Assembly: GCF_003063645.1 (NCBI RefSeq)
Contig: NZ_NESJ01000003.1
Coordinates: 62,001 to 126,000 of the forward strand
Source of the DNA: Limnohabitans sp. 2KL-51
GTDB taxonomy: Bacteria > Pseudomonadota > Gammaproteobacteria > Burkholderiales > Burkholderiaceae_C
Length of the DNA: 64,000 bases
Direction: 5' to 3'
In this document: in pieces, positions 36,869-44,974 of the stretch
Numbering within the stretch: position 1 is the first letter of the stretch
How the letters are laid out: each line of letters begins with the position of its first letter
The notes under the pieces: model-generated
Told to the model about the DNA's origin: nothing
Database searches by the model: none
What the model saw: the letters and a program-made list of their open reading frames with translations, nothing else
Program-made: the position numbers and the translations under genes

Positions 36869-36943
36869 GGCAGGCGCAAGCCCACCTCATTTTTTGTAAG
36901 CAGAGTGCCATTGATTGGCCATTTTTCAAATCAAGGAGACTGT

Positions 36944-38131
36944 ATGTTTCAACGTACAAAAATTCATCAACTCATCGCACTGACCACCTTAGCCGCCACC
37001 ATGCCGCTGGCCGCACTGGCCCAAGCCAAAGACCCGGTGCGCCTGGCGCTCATCACATCCAAGTCCGGGGGCTTTGCCACCATGGGCGCTGACGTGGCCA
37101 ACGGCATTCGTTTCGCGGTGGAAGAAGCCAACGCCCGTGGCGGCGTGGATGGGCGGCGCGTTATCGTGGCCGAAGGCGACGACGAGAGCACACCCGACGC
37201 AGGCCGTCGCGCTGCAGAAAAACTCTCGCGCGAAGGCCACAACCTGATCATCGGACCAATCAGCTCGGGCATATCTTTGACCATCAGCCAGAACCTGAGC
37301 CGCTGGGACGCCGCCCTGATTGGTACCATCAGCAAGGCGGACCGCTTGACAGGCGACTCCTGCAACACACGCTTCATCCGCACCAACCACTCGGATGCGA
37401 TGGACATGGCCATGGTCAATGACTGGCTCAAAGGCGTTCCTGGCAACAACTTTGCCATCATGGCCGCCGACTACCTTTGGGGCCAGGATTCGGCCAAAGC
37501 CTTCGAATCGGCCGTAACGGCACAGGGCAAGAAAGTGGCGCTCAAGCTGATGGTGCCCATGGGAACCAAAGACTACGCGCCCTACATCCAGCAGCTCAAG
37601 GCCGCCAAGGTTGACGCCATCTGGACCGCCGAAGTGGCCGGTGCCATCGCATTCACCAAGCAAGCGTCTGACTTCGGCCTGATCCCGCAAACCCCGCTGA
37701 TCGGCCACGCCCTGTTGTCTAACTTCGTGATCAACGCCACCGGCAACGCCTTGACCAATGTGCCAGGCAACGTGGGCTTCACTCCCGACATCGATACCCC
37801 GCAAACCAAAGCCTTTGTGAGTGCCTTCAAGGCCAAGCACAACCGCTTGCCATCTGATACCGAAGGCCAGGCTTACAACGGTGCCATGGTGCTTTTCCAA
37901 GGTGTGACTTTGGCCAAGAGCGTCAAGCCCGAAGACGTGACCAAGGCGCTGCGTGGTGCCACGGTGGACACCCTGTACGGCAAAGCGCCGGTGCGTGCGG
38001 CCGACAACCAGATGGTGATCCCCAACTATGTGGCCCGCGTCAAGACAGCCGACGGTATGTTGCGCCCTGTCATTGAGCGTTCTTTCCCAGCCTCGATCAC
38101 ACCTGCAGCCTCGCCTGCTTGCAAGATGTAA
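36944..38131 (+). CDS. ABC transporter substrate-binding protein (LivK type)
   Basis: 395 residues with a Sec signal (IALTTLAATMPLAALAQA) and a type I periplasmic-binding fold (PVRLALITSKSGGFATMG, GRRVIVAEGDDESTPDAG, LIIGPISSGISLTISQ, AIMAADYLWGQ, NVPGNVGFTPDID). It ends with Cys-Lys-Met. AAGGAGA precedes ATG 36944; the track start is 13 codons upstream. Such receptors often bind aromatic or alicyclic acids in catabolic operons. Confidence 0.88.
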   Translation: MFQRTKIHQLIALTTLAATMPLAALAQAKDPVRLALITSKSGGFATMGADVANGIRFAVEEANARGGVDGRRVIVAEGDDESTPDAGRRAAEKLSREGHNLIIGPISSGISLTISQNLSRWDAALIGTISKADRLTGDSCNTRFIRTNHSDAMDMAMVNDWLKGVPGNNFAIMAADYLWGQDSAKAFESAVTAQGKKVALKLMVPMGTKDYAPYIQQLKAAKVDAIWTAEVAGAIAFTKQASDFGLIPQTPLIGHALLSNFVINATGNALTNVPGNVGFTPDIDTPQTKAFVSAFKAKHNRLPSDTEGQAYNGAMVLFQGVTLAKSVKPEDVTKALRGATVDTLYGKAPVRAADNQMVIPNYVARVKTADGMLRPVIERSFPASITPAASPACKM

Positions 38132-38239
38132 TGAACTGGGCTGTCTTTGTGCCGCCTTTGAGCGGCATTTAAGCGGTTCTGTCCACCTGCATCACAACTG
38201 TCTGTTGTGGTGCAGGTCATTGTGTGAGAGGGTGTTGAA

Positions 38240-38743
38240 ATGAGTGCTCCTGCAGATTCGCTGCAAGACCGTGCAGCCCCACTTATGGTTTGCTACTGCT
38301 GCGGCCCGGCGCACCCCACGGGGCTGCGCATCAAGAGCCATTGGGACGCATCTGGCCAATTTGTCGTGCTGCGCCACACGCCCCGTCCTGAGTTCACCGG
38401 CTTTCCGGGTCTGGTCTACGGTGGCTTACTGGCCATGCTGGTGGATTGCCACAGCGGATGGACAGCCATGGCCTGGCATTACCGCCAAGAGCAACGCCCC
38501 CCAGAAAGCAGCCCCGCCATCCAATGTGTCACCGGCAATCTGAACATCGACTACCTTAAGCCCACCCCCATGGGCGTGGAACTGCTCCTCAAGGCCTGGG
38601 TCGATGGGCCACTGGCCCGCAAATCCAAAGTCATGTGTGAAATTTGGGCCGGCGAGGTCCTCACTGTGCGCGCAGACACGGTGTTTGTGCGGGCCGACAC
38701 AGAGCGCCTGCGCGCCCTGGCGCACCGACCTTCTGGCTTTTGA
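38240..38743 (+). CDS. PaaI-type hot-dog thioesterase
   Basis: 167-residue single hot-dog domain: YCCGPAHPTGLRIKSHW, FPGLVYGGLLAMLVDCHSGW (active-site helix, with Asp), and NLNIDYLKPTPMGVELLLKA. It probably hydrolyses acyl-CoA esters. In this cluster it may release CoA from dead-end alicyclic intermediates. The ATG follows a weak ribosome site, about 110 bases after the binding-protein gene. Confidence 0.78.
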   Translation: MSAPADSLQDRAAPLMVCYCCGPAHPTGLRIKSHWDASGQFVVLRHTPRPEFTGFPGLVYGGLLAMLVDCHSGWTAMAWHYRQEQRPPESSPAIQCVTGNLNIDYLKPTPMGVELLLKAWVDGPLARKSKVMCEIWAGEVLTVRADTVFVRADTERLRALAHRPSGF

Positions 38744-39282
38744 GATGAGCCCACACACCCGATGAAGGACGCCCGGAACCAAGGCAGTTGGCTTAGTCCG
38801 TTTGAGGGCCATGCTGCTCGCCCCCGTTTGCAGGCTTTCGATCAGGCTATAGGCCAAACCGACCCTCTGAACTACGGTGTCCAAGCTGCGCAGGCCATGG
38901 GGCATCCGGATCTGCTCATTTCCCCCAATTGGTTTTTGGGTCTCGAATGGGGGCCCCACAACCAACCGCAGGAGCTCAAAGTAACAGGCTGCGCCTTTGT
39001 TGCCCCTGCCTCCTGAGCCGCTGAATGGCCTAGCCTGCGAATGACAATGTGTGTCAGAGCGCGACCAATACTCAACTTCGTGGCTTTGCTTAATTGAATC
39101 AATATGTTGTCTCAATTTTGAATAAATTTACTGACCGAAACGATCGAAAAAAAGTTCCAACCCTTTTTTATTGGGGTTAACGATAAGTTTTGTGATTTCA
39201 AAATGTCTTGAAGACTTTCATTAAAGAACTCTAGAATAGGACAACATATTTACATATAAATCAGATACCGGATCGAGAAACC
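38744..39282. promoter_or_regulatory. Intergenic region with two BadR-like sites before aliB
   Basis: 539 bases without a supportable gene. The first half has a readable but unrecognised ORF. The second half is AT-rich. At 39099-39116 the minus strand reads ATTGAGACAACATATTGA, matching 31703 onward. At 39239-39260 the motif ACAACATATTTACATATAAA lies 22 bases before the aliB ATG. These are likely control sites for aliB-aliA-badK. Confidence 0.6.
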
Positions 39283-40440
39283 ATGAACCCCAATCCCTAC
39301 ATCAACGAAGACCTGCAGGCACTGGCCGAGACCGTTCGTCGATTTGCCGATGAAAAGATCAAGCCCGGCTTTCTGGAGCGTGACAAGACGCGCGAGTTTG
39401 ACTGCACCTTGCTGCGCGAGATGGGCGAGTTGGGCTTCATCTGCCCCGAGGTCCCAGAAGAATTCGGTGGCCTGGGTATGGGTTGCGTGGCTGCAGGCGT
39501 GATCCACGAGGAAATCGCCCGAGCCGACCTGAGCTTTTCGTATCTGAACCTGTTGGCCTCTCTGAACAGCCAGATCCTCTACAAATACGGCAATCCAGAA
39601 GTGGTGCGCCCCTGGCTCGACAAGATCCGCGAAGGCCGCGCGATTTGCGCGATTGCCCTGACCGAGCCGCGTGGCGGTTCGGACGCGGCCAATCTGCGTT
39701 TGCGGGTCGAACGCGACGGTGACTTTTACGTCATCAACGGCGAGAAAACCTCGATCTCTGCCGCCGATCAAGCCGACATCACCGTGGTATTTGGCCGCAC
39801 CGGCACACCCGAGTCGGGCGCGCACGGCGTCACCGCCTTGCTGGTGCCCATGGACACACCAGGCCTGAGCACCAGCCGCTTTGACTGCCATGGCCAGCGC
39901 TCGATCGGCCGCGGTTCCATCTTTTTCGAAAACGTGCGTGTGCCTGCAAGCCACCGCTTGGGCGACGAGAACAAGGGCTTTGTGCAGGTCATGCACGGGT
40001 TTGACTACTCGCGATCGCTGATCGGCCTGCAGTGCTTGGCCGTGGCACGCGCGGCCCTCGATGAAACCTGGGAGTACATCACCCAGCGCCAGGCCTTTGG
40101 CCAGCCGCTGTCGGCCTTCCAAGGCGTCACCCACCCACTGGCCCAGTACGACACCGAAGTCGAAGGTGCGAGACTGGTCTGCCTGCAGGGCTTGTGGCTC
40201 AAGGACCAAGGCTTGCCTCACTCCGCCGAGGCTGGCATGGCCAAGTGGTGGGGCCCCAAGCTGGCTTATGACGTGATCCACCAGTGCCTGCTGTGCTTTG
40301 GCCACGGCGGCTACGACCGCGGCCTGATGGAGCAACGCCTGCGCGATGTGCTGGGCTTTCAGATCGGGGACGGCACGGCCCAGATCATGAAAACAATCAT
40401 TGCGCGCACCCGTGCCGGTCGCAAGAACGTGCCCGCCTGA
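39283..40440 (+). CDS. aliB: Cyclohexanecarboxyl-CoA dehydrogenase
   Basis: 385-residue acyl-CoA dehydrogenase. FAD/substrate motif CAIALTEPRGGSDAANLRLR, QRQAFGQPLSAFQGVTHPLA, and C-terminal IGDGTAQIMKTIIARTRAGR. The call as AliB rests on this sequence type together with ligase AliA, BadK, BadH and BadI in one locus. It introduces the ring double bond in cyclohexanecarboxyl-CoA. Confidence 0.83.
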   Translation: MNPNPYINEDLQALAETVRRFADEKIKPGFLERDKTREFDCTLLREMGELGFICPEVPEEFGGLGMGCVAAGVIHEEIARADLSFSYLNLLASLNSQILYKYGNPEVVRPWLDKIREGRAICAIALTEPRGGSDAANLRLRVERDGDFYVINGEKTSISAADQADITVVFGRTGTPESGAHGVTALLVPMDTPGLSTSRFDCHGQRSIGRGSIFFENVRVPASHRLGDENKGFVQVMHGFDYSRSLIGLQCLAVARAALDETWEYITQRQAFGQPLSAFQGVTHPLAQYDTEVEGARLVCLQGLWLKDQGLPHSAEAGMAKWWGPKLAYDVIHQCLLCFGHGGYDRGLMEQRLRDVLGFQIGDGTAQIMKTIIARTRAGRKNVPA

Positions 40441-40476
40441 CATTCAAAAAAACATTTCGCCCCCAAGGAGACCCAC

Positions 40477-42132
40477 ATGGAATTCGATGCCGTTTTATTG
40501 CCCGCCCGCCGTGCCCCGATGATCGCCCAAGGCCTTTGGCACGACCGCACCATCAACGGCGAACTCGACGCCTGCTTGGCCGCCTGCCCGGACAAGCTGG
40601 CCCTGACCGCCTACCGCGTCGAAGCCGGCGATGTGAAGCACTTCACCTACCGCGAACTGTCGAAAATGGCCGACCGCATCGCTGTGGGCCTGACGCGCCT
40701 GGGTGTACAAAAGAACGACATCGTGGCCTGCCAGTTGCCCAACTGGTGGCAATTCACCGTGACTTATCTGGCCTGCTCGCGCATCGGTGCGGTCATCAAC
40801 CCGCTGATGCACATCTTCCGGGAGCGCGAGCTGAACTTCATGCTCAAGCACGGTGAAGCCAAGGTCATCATCGGGCCCAAGACCTTCCGGGGTTTTGACT
40901 TCGAGCAGATGATCACGGCCATTCAGCCAGGCCTGCCTGACCTGAAACACATTGTGGTGATCGACGGCCAGGGCGCCAACAGCTTCGAGGCCCTGCTCAG
41001 CGGCCCTGAATGGGAAAAGGAAGCCGATGCGGCTGCCATCCTGAGCGCTCACCGTCCCGCCCCGGACGACATCACCCAGCTGATCTACACCTCTGGCACC
41101 ACCGGCGAGCCCAAGGGTGTGATGCACTCGGCCAACACCGTGATGGCCAACATCATTCCTTATGCACAGCGCTTACAACTCGATGCCGAAGACGTGGTGC
41201 TAATGGCCTCGCCTATGGCGCACCAAACCGGCTTCATGTACGGCCTGATGATGCCTATCATGCTCAAGGCCAGTGCCGTGTTGCAAGACATCTGGGAGCC
41301 CAAGAAGGCGGTGGAGATCATCAACACCGAAAAGGCCAGCTTCACCATGGCCTCAACACCCTTCCTCTCCGACTTGACCCGCGCGGTTGTCGAGGGCAAG
41401 ACTCCCGTGCCCACGCTCAAGACCTTCTTGTGCGCCGGTGCCCCCATCCCCGGCCCGCTGGTGGAGCAGGCCCGCGCGGCGCTCGGCACCAAGATCGTAT
41501 CCGCCTGGGGCATGAGCGAAAACGGCGCTGTGACACTCATCCAGCTGAACGACTCTGACGAACGCGCTTTCACTACCGATGGCCTCGCATTGCCCGGCGT
41601 GGAACTCAAAGTGGTGGAGATCGATGCTTCTGGACCCGCACTTCCTGCGGGCACGCCCGGCAAGTTGTATGTGCGTTCGTGCTCCAACTTTGGCGGCTAC
41701 CTCAAGCGCCCACACCTGAACGGCACCGACGCGCAAGGCTGGTTTGACACCGGTGACCTGGCCCGCATGGACGAGCAAGGCTACATCCGCATCACCGGCC
41801 GCAGCAAGGATGTGATCATCCGTGGCGGTGAGAACATACCGGTGGTCGAGATCGAATCGCTGCTGTACCGCCACCCCGCAGTGGCCATGGCGGCCATCGT
41901 GGCCTACCCTGACGAGCGACTGGGCGAGCGCGCCTGCGCCGTGGTGGTGACCAAGCCCGGTCAAAGCATGGACTTGCCCGAAATCGTGCGTTACCTGAAA
42001 GAAAACAAGGTGGCTATTCAGTACATTCCCGAGCGCCTGCAGGTGATGGATTCCATGCCCGCGACGCCCTCGGGCAAGATCCAGAAGTTCAAGTTGCGCG
42101 AACAACTTCAAGCCATGCTGACCCCAGGCTGA
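40477..42132 (+). CDS. aliA: Cyclohexanecarboxylate-CoA ligase
   Basis: 551-residue acyl-adenylate-forming enzyme: P-loop IYTSGTTGEPKG, AWGMSENGAVTL, GWFDTGDLARMDEQGYIRIT, the hinge GRSKDVIIRGGENI, and C-terminal catalytic Lys in TPSGKIQKFKLRE. AAGGAGA precedes the ATG. Placed between aliB and badK, it should activate the free acid to its CoA thioester. Confidence 0.85.
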   Translation: MEFDAVLLPARRAPMIAQGLWHDRTINGELDACLAACPDKLALTAYRVEAGDVKHFTYRELSKMADRIAVGLTRLGVQKNDIVACQLPNWWQFTVTYLACSRIGAVINPLMHIFRERELNFMLKHGEAKVIIGPKTFRGFDFEQMITAIQPGLPDLKHIVVIDGQGANSFEALLSGPEWEKEADAAAILSAHRPAPDDITQLIYTSGTTGEPKGVMHSANTVMANIIPYAQRLQLDAEDVVLMASPMAHQTGFMYGLMMPIMLKASAVLQDIWEPKKAVEIINTEKASFTMASTPFLSDLTRAVVEGKTPVPTLKTFLCAGAPIPGPLVEQARAALGTKIVSAWGMSENGAVTLIQLNDSDERAFTTDGLALPGVELKVVEIDASGPALPAGTPGKLYVRSCSNFGGYLKRPHLNGTDAQGWFDTGDLARMDEQGYIRITGRSKDVIIRGGENIPVVEIESLLYRHPAVAMAAIVAYPDERLGERACAVVVTKPGQSMDLPEIVRYLKENKVAIQYIPERLQVMDSMPATPSGKIQKFKLREQLQAMLTPG

Positions 42133-42923
42133 TGGTCACCCGCACCATGACCGAGCCCACCATCCTCACCGAAACCCATGGCCGCGTGGGCCTGATCCGC
42201 CTGAACCGTCCTGCGCAACTGAACGCCCTCAACGACGAGTTGATGGACGCGCTAGGCGCGGCCCTGCTGGCTTTTGATGGCAACGCCGACATCGGAGCCA
42301 TCTTGATCACCGGCAGTGACAAAGCCTTTGCCGCCGGTGCCGACATCGCCGTGATGGCGGACTGGTCCTATATGGATGTTTACCAAAGGGGCTTCATCAC
42401 CCGCAATTGGGAAACCATCCGCCAAGTGCGCAAGCCGGTGATCGCAGCGGTGGCCGGTTTTGCCATGGGTGGAGGCTGCGAACTGGCCCTGGCCTGCGAC
42501 ATCATCGTCGCGGCCGAATCGGCTAAATTCGCCCTGCCCGAAATCAAGCTGGCCATGCTGCCTGGCGCTGGGGGCACGCAACGACTTCCTCGCGCCGTGG
42601 GTAAGGCGAAGGCCATGGACATGTGCCTGTCGGCCCGCATGCTGTCGGCTCAAGAAGCGGACCGCTATGGCCTGGTCTCGCGTGTGGTGCCTGACGCGGA
42701 ACTGCAAAACACCGCTTTGAAACTGACCACACAGATTGCGGGCTACTCCTTGCCCGCGCTCATGGCCATCAAGGAATCCGTCAACCGCGCCCACGAGAGC
42801 AGCCTGAGCGAAGGCATCCTTTTTGAACGGCGCGAGCTGCATGCCCGCTTTGCCAGCAGCGATGCGCACGAAGGCATGCACGCCTTCCTTGGCAAACGCC
42901 AACCTGTTTTCCAGCACCGTTGA
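42132..42923 (+). CDS. badK: Cyclohex-1-ene-1-carboxyl-CoA hydratase (crotonase)
   Basis: 263-residue enoyl-CoA hydratase. Oxyanion segment AGFAMGGGCELALACDIIVA, catalytic Glu region ALPEIKLAMLPGAGGTQRLP. ATG overlaps the aliA stop (TGATG). In the pathway it hydrates the ring double bond to the 2-hydroxy acyl-CoA used by BadH. A general enoyl-CoA hydratase is the alternative. The following 190 bases hold no recognisable gene. Confidence 0.82.
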   Translation: MVTRTMTEPTILTETHGRVGLIRLNRPAQLNALNDELMDALGAALLAFDGNADIGAILITGSDKAFAAGADIAVMADWSYMDVYQRGFITRNWETIRQVRKPVIAAVAGFAMGGGCELALACDIIVAAESAKFALPEIKLAMLPGAGGTQRLPRAVGKAKAMDMCLSARMLSAQEADRYGLVSRVVPDAELQNTALKLTTQIAGYSLPALMAIKESVNRAHESSLSEGILFERRELHARFASSDAHEGMHAFLGKRQPVFQHR

Positions 42924-43113
42924 TTGAATGTCTGAAATAGCCACTTTTGCTAGGGCTGAATCTTTGAACCACGTCATTCAATTGAAGTACGACAAGCGCC
43001 AAGTGCAGCGAATAGGGGTGCGTCTCCAAAAACCTGCATGTGTGCCAGACGGTCAAATCAGTACGCCGCATGTGCAGCAACTGCAAACTCCCGGCCACCT
43101 TTGGCGAAGGTGC

Positions 43114-44040
43114 TCAGAAATGTGTCTGAACATCAATGCCCATCTGCGCCAAAGACTTGGCACGGTAAGCCTTGGGGGTCATGCCGATGTGCTTGCGAAA
43201 GAAACGGCTGAAGTAAGCGTCGTCCTCAAAACCGAGTTCGGAGGCCAGTTGTTTGATGGGCAAAGCGGTGTAAACCAGTTCGCGTTGCGCTTCCTGAATC
43301 AAGCGGTCATTCATGACCTGCAGGCTCGATTTGCCCAAGACCTCACGACACAGGCGCGAGAGTTGCCCCACCGTCACGCCGACCTGGTTGGCATAGGTTT
43401 GCAAGGAATGCTCGGAGCGGAAACTTTTGTCGATCAAGCTGCGGAATTTTTCGATTTGCCGCGCCTTGCGCGAGATGCTGTAGTGGGTTTGGGTGTCCGT
43501 CAGATCGGACAATTTGCAAATGCGGTGCACTTGCACCATCAGGGCCAACAACAAAGACGTACCTGCGGCCACCTGACCTTCAGCCGGTGTGTGCGACTCT
43601 TGCTCCAGCGCCAAAAACAAGGGCATGAGTTGGTCGATGTAGCGCATCTCCGACTGCAAGGAGAGCAAACGCGGGGTGCGTATGGTGTCCAACAAGGGCG
43701 GCATCATCAACGCCGCCGCCGATTCCAGTGCCTTTTGCATGGCCGTGACCACCGGGCCATTGGTGTCTTGAGAAAACCGGAACCCGTGCACATGACCTGC
43801 CGGGATCAACATCACGCAGGGCGCATGCAGTGTTTGCTGAACATGCTCAATCTGTACATCCACATGCCCCTCTGTGAGGTAAAGCACCTGGATGAACGAA
43901 TCGTGTCGATGGGGATGGATCAGCCAGTTGTACAAGGTCGAACGCTGCGGAATCCATTCGAAATTGAAAGCAGCCGAATCTTCATGCCGGCTCGAATCGC
44001 CATACAAATCGTAATTCGGGATTACCCTAGAAACCACCAT
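43114..44040 (-). CDS. AraC-family regulator, PobR-like
   Basis: 308 residues. N-terminal cupin-like sensor (HPHRHDSFIQVLYLTEGHVD, PAGHVHGFRFSQD) and two C-terminal helix-turn-helices (LQTYANQVGVTVGQLSRLCR; IKQLASELGFEDDAYFSRFF). The sensor resembles AraC-type 4-hydroxybenzoate regulators (PobR/PobC). ATG 44040 has GGAG upstream; the track start is a TTG. It diverges from the SDR/flavoprotein genes and is their best candidate regulator. Confidence 0.82.
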   Translation of the reverse strand: MVVSRVIPNYDLYGDSSRHEDSAAFNFEWIPQRSTLYNWLIHPHRHDSFIQVLYLTEGHVDVQIEHVQQTLHAPCVMLIPAGHVHGFRFSQDTNGPVVTAMQKALESAAALMMPPLLDTIRTPRLLSLQSEMRYIDQLMPLFLALEQESHTPAEGQVAAGTSLLLALMVQVHRICKLSDLTDTQTHYSISRKARQIEKFRSLIDKSFRSEHSLQTYANQVGVTVGQLSRLCREVLGKSSLQVMNDRLIQEAQRELVYTALPIKQLASELGFEDDAYFSRFFRKHIGMTPKAYRAKSLAQMGIDVQTHF

Positions 44041-44073
44041 TTTTACGCTCCAGTTCGCACGAATTGTCCTGTT

Positions 44074-44085
44074 ATTCGATCGAAT
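44074..44085. promoter_or_regulatory. Palindrome in AraC/SDR divergent promoter
   Basis: Perfect 12-base palindrome ATTCGATCGAAT in the 111-base gap between the AraC gene and the divergent SDR. It could be a regulator site. AraC proteins usually bind direct repeats, so another protein is possible. Confidence 0.35.
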
Positions 44086-44151
44086 CGTCAAAAATTTTCT
44101 CGACCCTCATTCCAACAATGTTTGACATAGATCAGGAATAAGGACATGAAC

Positions 44152-44964
44152 ATGAGTGGAGACAAAAGCTGGCTTGAGTTGGACGACCGCGTGTGTGTGG
44201 TCACCGGCGCCGCCAGCGGCATCGGCGCATCGGTCGCCGAGCGTTTGACGCAAGTGGGGGCGCGCGTGGTGCTGCTTGATCGCGATGCACAGGGCTTGAG
44301 GCGCATGCAAGATCAACTGCAAGCGAAAGGCGCGAAGACCTTGGCCGTGACCTGTGACATCAGCGATGCGGCCAGCGTGCAGGCCGCCGCAGAAAAAGTC
44401 CTGTCCACATGGGGCACCGCCTATGCGCTGATCAACAACGCGGGACTGCTGCGTTCTGGCGGTTTGGCCGACGTAAGCTTGGACGAGTGGAACGAAGTGC
44501 TGGCGGTCAACCTGACTGGCTACCTGCTGTGCGCCCGCGCCTTCGGTGCGGCCATGCGTGCTGCCGGTGAAGGCTGCATCGTCAACGTGGCGTCCATCTC
44601 GGGCCTGTTCCCGCAAAGCCACAGCGGTGCCTACAGCGCCAGCAAGGCCGGCGTGCTGCTGATGTCACGTCAGATGGCCGTCGAATGGGGCCCGCAAGGC
44701 GTGCGCAGCAACGCGATTTGCCCCGGCATGATCCGCACCGCTTTGTCGGCCAAATTTTATGAAGAGCCTGGCTTTGAGGCCAAGCGTTCAGCCGTCACAG
44801 CCAGCCGCCGCATCGGCGAGCCGCAAGACATCGCCGATGTGGCGGTGTTTCTAGCCAGTCCACGCTCGGGCTACATCAACGGCGCCGAGCTCGTTGTCGA
44901 TGGCGGCATGTCCTGCATGTTGATGGACATGGTGCCGCGTCCTGGCTACAACCAAACCGCTTGA
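44152..44964 (+). CDS. SDR-family oxidoreductase 1
   Basis: 270 residues. TGAASGIGASVAERL, NNAGLLRSGG, a Ser in VASISGLFPQSHSGAYSASK and catalytic YSASK, then NAICPGMIRTALS and VVDGGMS. AAGGA suits ATG 44152 rather than 44146. It is separated by 10 bases from a KstD-like flavoprotein. Likely oxidises a ring hydroxyl to a ketone, the substrate type of the next enzyme. The exact substrate is unknown. Confidence 0.82.
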   Translation: MSGDKSWLELDDRVCVVTGAASGIGASVAERLTQVGARVVLLDRDAQGLRRMQDQLQAKGAKTLAVTCDISDAASVQAAAEKVLSTWGTAYALINNAGLLRSGGLADVSLDEWNEVLAVNLTGYLLCARAFGAAMRAAGEGCIVNVASISGLFPQSHSGAYSASKAGVLLMSRQMAVEWGPQGVRSNAICPGMIRTALSAKFYEEPGFEAKRSAVTASRRIGEPQDIADVAVFLASPRSGYINGAELVVDGGMSCMLMDMVPRPGYNQTA

Positions 44965-44974
44965 GGAGACAAAG

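Noticed and set aside
38762-39016. 84-residue plus ORF and overlapping minus ORF between the thioesterase and aliB
   Set aside because: Both frames are readable, but I recognise no protein, and neither has a convincing start site. Possibly a decayed insertion-sequence fragment; a database search would decide.
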